Shown here: in pieces, positions 38,601 to 43,260 of the stretch
How positions within the stretch are numbered: position 1 is the stretch's first letter
Layout of the letters: each line of letters begins with the position of its first letter
DNA from: Actinomadura sp. BRA 177
GTDB taxonomy: Bacteria; Actinomycetota; Actinomycetes; Streptosporangiales; Streptosporangiaceae
Reading direction: 5' to 3'
NCBI RefSeq assembly: GCF_013372625.1
Contig: NZ_JABXFD010000698.1
Location: forward strand, 1 to 43,260
Length of the DNA stretch: 43,260 nt
The notes under the pieces: generated by a model
The model's database searches: none
The model's input: the letters and a program-made list of their open reading frames with translations, nothing else
Told to the model about the DNA's origin: nothing
Program-made: the position numbers and the translations under genes

Positions 38601-40203
38601 TGTGGTCATCCTCGTCGAAGAGCCTGGTGACATCAGGACCATCGCGGAAGCCGAACAACGCCCGACTCTGGACATGGTCGGTGATGACTTCCATGACGAT
38701 CGCCGCCCGCCTCTCCAAGAAGGCGGCCGATCGTCCATGTCTCAGCAGGCCGAGCGCCTCCGGGTCAATACAGTGGCTCGCCAAGATTTCCTCGTCCATA
38801 TCCGTGTTCAGCAGCGCCAGGTTCAGGTCAGCGGCCCTGTCGGCGGGGTATACGATCCGGTTCGCCATTCCCGCACCCAAGGGGCGGTCGAGGTCGACGA
38901 TCGGATGCAGAATCCTGCCCTCCTCCAGAAGCAGAGCCGCATCCATGATGCTCGCCGAATCGCCTCCTTCGCTTGGCAGGTAGCGAGGATGCCGCGATAG
39001 CAGGCCGAGCACGTTCACTTTGGCCTGGGCTCTGTTCAACCGGGTCTGCGAAAGATCCGGCTGCCAAGCACGGGGTTGAGGTGGAAGCAGATCAAGCAGA
39101 CGGTCGGCACTCACGACGGGGTCCGTGTGAATCGCCGAGGCCCCTTGGCGAATCCCGACAGTGTTGCCTTGGGGCGCAACGCCGAGGACGGCGCCACGCC
39201 AGATCCATCTGCGCAGCAACTCCGCAGCTCTGCCCTCCGGCGGGCCGAACATCCCAGTGAACCTTGCCAGGACGGTAATGAAGAGAGAGTAGGGCACGAG
39301 TTTGACATGCGGTATCCCTGCTACATCACGCAGAAAGTCCACAACATGCCCGAGAGCGGCTTCCGTTCTGACGAACGCATCATGTCGATCATCATTGTTC
39401 TTGAACTCATTACGGAAGTTTCGATCGACTTTCGGCCCTCGCAGCGCAAGAAGACTTTGCATGAGAACCTGCTCCGACAGTTCACCGAAGCCGAAGCTTT
39501 GGACGCTGTCCCCCAAAGTATGCAGATCACTGGGCACTCGCTCCCCGGACAGCGAGTGGAGCGCGTTGAACACTTCAGCACTCTTCAGTGGCTTACCGAA
39601 GGTGTTCATACGATCAAAAATGTCACGCAACGCGCGATCATCGTCTCCTGACACGATGTACATCGGAATCCGATAGTCTCGTATCGCAGCTACCACCTGG
39701 TCAGCCAACGCGATCTGCTTCTCAGTGAGATGAGGTCTCGCTCTGATCCAGGCATTGGCCTCCGCTGTGCTCAGCACGAGCGCCATCGGGAGCATGTTGG
39801 TTCCAGGTTGCTGCAGGCGCGCCAGGGAGATGAATTCCACGCGGTTCAGATCGAAATAGATCCGGAAACGGGGATCCACGGTTTCCGGGCCGGCGGTCAG
39901 CGCTCCGACCAGACTGGTGATTCGCTGCTGGCCGTCAACGATCCAATAAGCGTCCCCGAGTGAAGGTGCATCGATCTGCAGGTGCCCGATCGTGACAATG
40001 CCGGCCGGAGCCGGTCGCTGCCAGACCAGCAGGTTGCCGATTGGATAGCCACGCAAAATACTGTCGAACAGTTCGGCGACGTCACTCCGCTCCCACCTGT
40101 AGGAGCGCTGGAACGACGGTATACGAATCCGTCCCAGCAGAGCGGCTTCCACCAACTCGCTCGGTAGGACGCTATCGACCTTTGGTCGCGTCACTGCAGC
40201 CAC
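38593..40203 (-). CDS. DUF262-domain protein (GmrS/ParB-like nucleotide-dependent nuclease family)
   Basis: A 536-residue protein. The DUF262 signature is clear: IRIPSFQRSYRWE (26-38) and WIVDGQQRITSLVG with the DGQQR motif (Asp90-Arg94), which in GmrSD/SspE/BrxU-type restriction proteins binds and hydrolyses NTP. An RIYFDLNR segment follows, then a long helical region. No HNH (DUF1524) motif was seen at the C-terminus, so nuclease activity is not shown. GTG 40203 has GGTGAGGAGG four bases upstream. It is followed in overlap by the HipA-like kinase gene. Lower GC and more AT-ending codons than neighbours suggest horizontal acquisition. A defence role is inferred. Confidence 0.87.
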   Translation of the reverse strand: MAAVTRPKVDSVLPSELVEAALLGRIRIPSFQRSYRWERSDVAELFDSILRGYPIGNLLVWQRPAPAGIVTIGHLQIDAPSLGDAYWIVDGQQRITSLVGALTAGPETVDPRFRIYFDLNRVEFISLARLQQPGTNMLPMALVLSTAEANAWIRARPHLTEKQIALADQVVAAIRDYRIPMYIVSGDDDRALRDIFDRMNTFGKPLKSAEVFNALHSLSGERVPSDLHTLGDSVQSFGFGELSEQVLMQSLLALRGPKVDRNFRNEFKNNDDRHDAFVRTEAALGHVVDFLRDVAGIPHVKLVPYSLFITVLARFTGMFGPPEGRAAELLRRWIWRGAVLGVAPQGNTVGIRQGASAIHTDPVVSADRLLDLLPPQPRAWQPDLSQTRLNRAQAKVNVLGLLSRHPRYLPSEGGDSASIMDAALLLEEGRILHPIVDLDRPLGAGMANRIVYPADRAADLNLALLNTDMDEEILASHCIDPEALGLLRHGRSAAFLERRAAIVMEVITDHVQSRALFGFRDGPDVTRLFDEDDHND

Positions 40204-40680
40204 GTGGCCTCCTCACCGGTCATCCTAGGAGGTCGGCCTCGCGGCTCGCGACCGCCGGCAGCAGGCGATCCACCTCTTCGAGGCCTCACTGAAGCCGCCC
40301 CGCTCCGGACCCGCCTCCTCTTCCGACGCCGGACATGAGTCCCGACGGCAGCGCCCGCTGACCACTCCGCCGGCAAAGCAACGACGACCCGCCACCACTC
40401 CGGAGCCCGCGAACTTGACGTGAAGTAATGTAGTGTTCGATTCTGTCGGGCATCCAGAACGCGCTGCGCAGGAGACCGCACCATGCGGTAACCAGTACTT
40501 TTCGGTTGAATGCTGAGAAAGTGGGACATTGCCCACAAATTGCACCCAACCCGACAGCACCTACCTTCGGGCACGGAATCACACGAAGGTTCGAAATATC
40601 GAGACACACGCCTGGCTCCACCGATAGAGTTTCCGCACGCGGGGGCCGTTCAGGTTTCACGATGAATAAAAAGGAAGCCC
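40204..40680. other. Non-coding interval before the small membrane-peptide gene
   Basis: About 475 bases without a convincing gene. Short frames on both strands have no family resemblance. It becomes AT-richer after 40400, with TTGACG at 40415-40420 but no well-spaced -10, and a small hairpin GTGGG-ACATTG-CCCAC near 40527. It probably holds the promoters of the DUF262 gene and of the peptide gene. Confidence 0.5.
40208..40232 (-). promoter_or_regulatory. Hairpin covering the ribosome site of the DUF262 gene
   Basis: In the minus-strand mRNA, CCTCCT (40232-40227) can pair with the Shine-Dalgarno AGGAGG (40213-40208), with a 13-base loop. This would hide the ribosome site. An overlapping 10-codon frame, MTGEEATWLQ, starts at 40223. 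Whether this is used for control is untested. Confidence 0.4.
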
Positions 40681-40761
40681 ATGAAGGAAAAGCTCATTAC
40701 GGCGATTCCTCACATCGCCTTCGCGCTCACCGTGATGGTGGTGTTCGTTCACATGACCTAA
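40681..40761 (+). CDS. 26-residue hydrophobic membrane peptide
   Basis: A short frame encoding MKEKLITAIPHIAFALTV followed by MVVFVHMT and TAA. It has two lysines at the N-terminus and then one membrane-spanning helix broken only by an early Pro. AAAAAGGAAG lies four bases before the ATG, and a strong hairpin terminator begins 13 bases after the stop. This gene-like framing supports a real product. It could be a small membrane regulator or a type I-like toxin peptide; no family was recognised. Confidence 0.55.
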   Translation: MKEKLITAIPHIAFALTVMVVFVHMT

Positions 40762-40774
40762 TGGTCATATTCGG

Positions 40775-40811
40775 GGGCCGGGCGGAGTTGCGAATGGGAC
40801 CCGCCCGGCCC
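40775..40811. terminator. Hairpin terminator between the peptide gene and the ATPase gene
   Basis: Perfect 11-bp stem GGGCCGGGCGG / CCGCCCGGCCC with a 15-base loop. It is placed to end transcripts of the 26-codon gene, and possibly of the convergent ATPase gene. A smaller repeat ATGACC-TAAT-GGTCAT precedes it at about 40753-40768. Confidence 0.7.
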
Positions 40812-40939
40812 TCGCCGTTCGTGAAAGTCTCAGCCCAGGCCCGGCGTTGGTATTGGTCGCCGCCCGCCCTGCGGGCGTTTTGGGGGGACCCACCAGGTTG
40901 GGGGAACCGGTGGGATGCGCGCCGCAGGGCGGGGGCAGT

Positions 40940-41443
40940 CTATGAGCGCAGTTGCGCGCCCGGCCTGGTCACGTGCGGGAGGGGCTCGACGATCGGGCAG
41001 CCCGTCCTTCGCGCGGCGCCCAGCATGTATCCGTAGTCGATCGCGATGCGGGCCCAGACGGCTTTGCCCTCGCCCAGCTTGAACCATCCGCAGCCGCCGG
41101 ACGCGAACGCCTGGACGAGGATCAGGCCGCGCCCGGACGTGCCGAACCGGTCGGGCTGCTGGATCATGGGCCGGCCCGGGTGGTCGTCCCACACGCACAT
41201 CTCGACGCCCTGGTCGATCCGGCTGATCCAGACGCGGATGTTCCGGCCCTCGCAAAGCCGGGCCGCGTTGGACGCGAGCTCGCTCATGATCTGTACGGCG
41301 TCCCCCTCGAAGGCGCCGAGCCCCCAGGAGGCGAGCGCGCTCTTCACGAGTTCGCGTGCGAGATAGACGGTTTCGGGATAAGCCCGGAAGGTCTCGCTAA
41401 ATATGTTTTGTGGGTTTGTGTCCATTATGGGTGTCGCGGACAT
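40940..41443 (-). CDS. Anti-sigma-factor-like ATP-binding protein (HATPase_c_2)
   Basis: A 167-residue protein of the RsbW/SpoIIAB-like histidine-kinase-ATPase fold: AVQIMSELASNAARLCEG (N-box with Glu and Asn), VWDDHPGRP (G1-like) and FGTSGRGLILVQAFASGGCGW (G2-like). In actinomycetes such solo ATPases (AbaA/WhiJ-locus type) sit next to an XRE-DUF5753 gene and a DUF397 gene, as here. It probably binds a partner regulator rather than phosphorylating in a two-component way. ATG 41443 has GAGAGG seven bases upstream. Divergent from the XRE gene. Confidence 0.85.
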   Translation of the reverse strand: MSATPIMDTNPQNIFSETFRAYPETVYLARELVKSALASWGLGAFEGDAVQIMSELASNAARLCEGRNIRVWISRIDQGVEMCVWDDHPGRPMIQQPDRFGTSGRGLILVQAFASGGCGWFKLGEGKAVWARIAIDYGYMLGAARRTGCPIVEPLPHVTRPGAQLRS

Positions 41444-41541
41444 TGGCTTGCCTCTCGCGGTCTGCATTCCTGCCCACAGACTGACGTCGGCGAGTACAGT
41501 TGTCCCATTGCGCTTGAAGATCACATGTTGGGAGATCTTGA

Positions 41542-42354
41542 ATGGCAAGGGCAGACAGTTTGGACCCGGACAACAACCCTTGGCACTGGTTAGCCGTTGA
41601 CCTGCGAGTATGGCGCCTCGAACGCAACCTGTCACAGGCCGACCTGGGGCGCATCTGCGGCGTCGATAATTCTCGGGTTGCCAACTGGGAATCGGCCAGC
41701 GCGAAATTGCCACAGACGCACGCCGAAACTCTTGACCGGGTTTGGAAGACTCGCGGCCATTTTGCCCGACTTCGCCGACTTGCCGAGAGCGCCCACGATC
41801 CGAATTGGTTCGACCAGTACACGCGGTATGAGGAGCGAGCCGAGGCGATCAGCGCCTACTCGGCGCTCGTCGTACACGCCCTCTTTCAAACGGAGGACTA
41901 CGCGCGGGCCCTCATCGAGGGCGCGCAGGTTGTTGACGACGTTGAGAGCACTCTTGCTGCTCGCATGGCACGACAGGAGATCCTCAAGGCCCATGAAGTC
42001 CCCGACCTACGGCTGCTCGTTCGGCAATCTGCGCTTGAAGATCCTGTGGGCGGACCCGACGTCATGCGTGCACAGCTCGGCCACTTGCTGGACTTGAGCC
42101 AGCGCAAGGGGATTGTCGTGAGGGTTCTCCCGAAGGCCACGGCCGCGCATCCCGGGATTGACGGCTCATTTACGATCTTGAGGATCGGTCAGACGGAACA
42201 CGGTTGGTCGCCCGCCGTTCACGGCGGGCGGCTCGTCTCCGACCCGGCGAAGATCAGGGACTACCGGATACGGTGGGACCTCATAGGAGACGATGCCCTT
42301 TCCCGAGACTCAACTCGGAGTCTCCTGCGTGAGCTGATGGAGGCCATGAAATGA
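41542..42354 (+). CDS. XRE-family regulator with DUF5753 domain (WhiJ/Scr1-like)
   Basis: A 270-residue DNA-binding protein. Residues about 15-70 are an XRE helix-turn-helix (LRVWRLERNLSQADLGRICGVDNSRVANWESA). About 85-265 is DUF5753 (WFDQYTRYEERAEAISAYSALVVHALFQTEDYARALI; RQSALEDPVGGPDVMRAQLGHLLDL; VRVLP; GSFTILRI). Proteins of this type control development and antibiotic production in streptomycetes together with a small DUF397 partner. ATG 41542 has GGGAG seven bases upstream. The stop overlaps the first DUF397 start (ATGA). Unlike many relatives, the next gene is duplicated. Confidence 0.92.
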   Translation: MARADSLDPDNNPWHWLAVDLRVWRLERNLSQADLGRICGVDNSRVANWESASAKLPQTHAETLDRVWKTRGHFARLRRLAESAHDPNWFDQYTRYEERAEAISAYSALVVHALFQTEDYARALIEGAQVVDDVESTLAARMARQEILKAHEVPDLRLLVRQSALEDPVGGPDVMRAQLGHLLDLSQRKGIVVRVLPKATAAHPGIDGSFTILRIGQTEHGWSPAVHGGRLVSDPAKIRDYRIRWDLIGDDALSRDSTRSLLRELMEAMK

Positions 42355-42560
42355 ACCCACCCGTGTGGCGCAAGTCCAGCCGAAGCGGTTCGGGTGCCGG
42401 TGGAGGTCAAGACTGCGTCGAAGTTGCCGCCCTCGCTGAGGGGTGTGGTATCAGGGACAGCAAGGCTCCCGATGCTGGACACCTCACACTATCTGCAGAG
42501 AGCTTTGCCCAGCTCGTCACCGCTGTGAAGCGAGGAGAACTGGTGGAGTTCATGAAGTGA
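42351..42560 (+). CDS. DUF397 protein, first copy
   Basis: A 69-residue protein with the whole DUF397 signature: VWRKSSRSG, CVEVAAL, IRDSKAPDAGHLTLS, FAQLVTAVKRGEL. DUF397 proteins are partners, and in some loci antitoxin-like antagonists, of the adjacent XRE-DUF5753 regulator. Coupled at both ends: ATGA with the regulator gene and GTGA with the second copy. Confidence 0.92.
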   Translation: MNPPVWRKSSRSGSGAGGGQDCVEVAALAEGCGIRDSKAPDAGHLTLSAESFAQLVTAVKRGELVEFMK

Positions 42561-42748
42561 ACCCTTCTGTATGGCGCAAGTCCAGTCGCTCGAGTACCAC
42601 GGGGGGCGACTGTGTTGAGGTCGCGAGCCTCAGCACCATGATCGGTGTGCGTGACAGCAAGAACCCTGGCGCTGGACACCTCACGCTCTCCCCGGAGAGG
42701 TTCGCCCAGCTCATCACCGCCGTAAAGCGGGGAGAGTTGCACCTGTAA
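42557..42748 (+). CDS. DUF397 protein, second copy
   Basis: A 63-residue paralogue: VWRKSSRSS, DCVEVASL, VRDSKNPGAGHLTLS, FAQLITAVKRGELHL. It starts at GTG 42557 overlapping the previous stop. It lacks the C-terminal EFMK of copy 1 and the Gly-rich loop after SRSG, so the copies may bind different partners. Confidence 0.9.
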   Translation: MNPSVWRKSSRSSTTGGDCVEVASLSTMIGVRDSKNPGAGHLTLSPERFAQLITAVKRGELHL

Positions 42749-43177
42749 TCCCCGTGCCCCCGAGTAGCGCAACGGCCTCGCCGTCCGGCGGGGCCGCTGG
42801 CATGTCCGGAGTACTCGCTTCCTTCGCTGGTTCCCACCGTGGCGGGGCCGCCACACCCGCCTCGCCGGCATGTCTGGAGTACCTGCTGACTCGCTGGTGC
42901 CTCTCTGCATCTTGTCCGATGCCGTCCGACCGATCACCGAAGCACCGTGAAGCGGGGGGCTGCACCTGGAAGCCTGGCCCGCATTAGCTACAGCCTCGCC
43001 CTCCGCCGGGCCGTTGGTATGTCCGTACCTGCTGGCCGGTAGGTCTCCTTTCGCGCGTCCGCCGGGGCATGTCACCGTCGGTGCCGTTCGGGGGCGCTAA
43101 GGGTTCTCTTGATTAAGGAACCGTCGGCGGCTGTTGGGAGTGGGTTGGCATCGCTTCACCCTGTGCGCGTCATGATC
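42749..43177 (+). other. Gene-free right-hand interval with a decayed duplication
   Basis: No complete gene is seen. It includes a repeat of the end of DUF397 copy 2 and its downstream sequence, shifted by about 223 bases, and a short direct repeat (GGCATGTCYGGAGTAC at about 42799 and 42868). After about 43080 nothing recognisable precedes the adapter. Confidence 0.55.
42925..42972 (+). pseudogene. Remnant of a third DUF397 gene
   Basis: GATCACCGAAGCACCGTGAAGCGG and GGGCTGCACCTGGAA resemble the last 15 codons of copy 2 (LITAVKRGELHL). The following sequence (CCTCGCC-TCCG-CGGGCCG-TGG-ATGTCCG) also matches the sequence after copy 2. The reading frame is broken and the front part is gone. Confidence 0.6.
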
Positions 43178-43260
43178 CTGTCTCTTCTACACCTCTGACG
43201 CTGCCGACGAAGAGGACAGCGTACGACCCCGTACTACCCGTCACCATACAAACACTCCAC
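43178..43260 (+). other. Nextera/Tn5 adapter read-through (non-genomic contig end)
   Basis: 43178-43196 matches the Tn5 mosaic end CTGTCTCTTATACACATCT at 17 of 19 bases. It is followed by the exact Nextera linker GACGCTGCCGACGA (43197-43210). AGAGGACA (43211-43218) is one base from AGAGGATA, the reverse complement of the index seen at the left end. The rest loosely follows the P5 tail. Confidence 0.95.

Noticed and set aside
1-43260. tRNA, rRNA, CRISPR arrays, insertion sequences and prophage genes
   Set aside because: Looked for cloverleaf-type sequences, regular short repeats, transposase or integrase motifs and phage structural proteins; none was seen.

Overview
The window reads as one complete draft contig from a high-GC filamentous actinomycete, most likely a member of the Streptosporangiales such as Actinomadura (inference). 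Supporting signs are GC-rich third codon positions, GTG and TTG starts, DUF397, DUF5753 and DUF5954 proteins, a SARP/AfsR regulator and an NB-ARC NLR. Both ends (about 1-149 and 43178-43260) are not genomic. They match error-containing Nextera/Tn5 library adapters, so the biology lies between about 150 and 43177.

Region 1 (170-19080) is mainly a secreted plant-polysaccharide set: a clan GH-A glycosidase with a CBM, a GH54 arabinofuranosidase with CBM42, a GH53 galactanase, and a GH115 alpha-glucuronidase translationally coupled to a GH10-CBM2 xylanase. The GH54 gene has two LacI-type operators upstream, and the GH115-GH10 operon has two identical-arm TCGAAA-NN-TTTCGA operators. Within this block sits a conflict-type operon at 3864-8624: EACC1, then a caspase fused to EccC-like ATPase domains, then a second EccC-like ATPase. 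A membrane M23 peptidase with an ArsR regulator, a patatin lipase, a nitroreductase and a SAM methyltransferase fill the minus strand.

Region 2 (19135-28244) has a four-gene minus-strand operon: a dynamin-like GTPase, a second P-loop GTPase, a tail-anchored protein and an unknown protein. Opposite it are a GH15 glucanohydrolase, a zinc-type glucose dehydrogenase and a DUF5954 protein.

Region 3 (28245-37380) is immune-like and regulatory. A small Bell-like effector with a C-terminal RHIM-like amyloid motif is divergent from an NB-ARC-TPR NLR that carries a matching motif at its N-terminus. Behind the NLR are decayed tandem copies of its own 3' end. Then come a small unknown protein, two paralogous GT-B-like proteins with ATGA overlaps, and a large SARP-NB-ARC-TPR regulator.

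Region 4 (37404-42748) holds a visibly less GC-rich DUF262-HipA kinase operon, a 26-codon membrane-peptide gene with its own terminator, and a WhiJ-type cluster: an anti-sigma-like ATPase, an XRE-DUF5753 regulator and two tandem DUF397 genes plus a remnant of a third.

The most striking content is the clustering of at least four probable conflict or cell-suicide modules in 43 kb: caspase-EccC, the GTPase operon, the NLR-Bell amyloid pair and DUF262-HipA. No tRNA, rRNA, CRISPR array, transposase or phage gene was seen.
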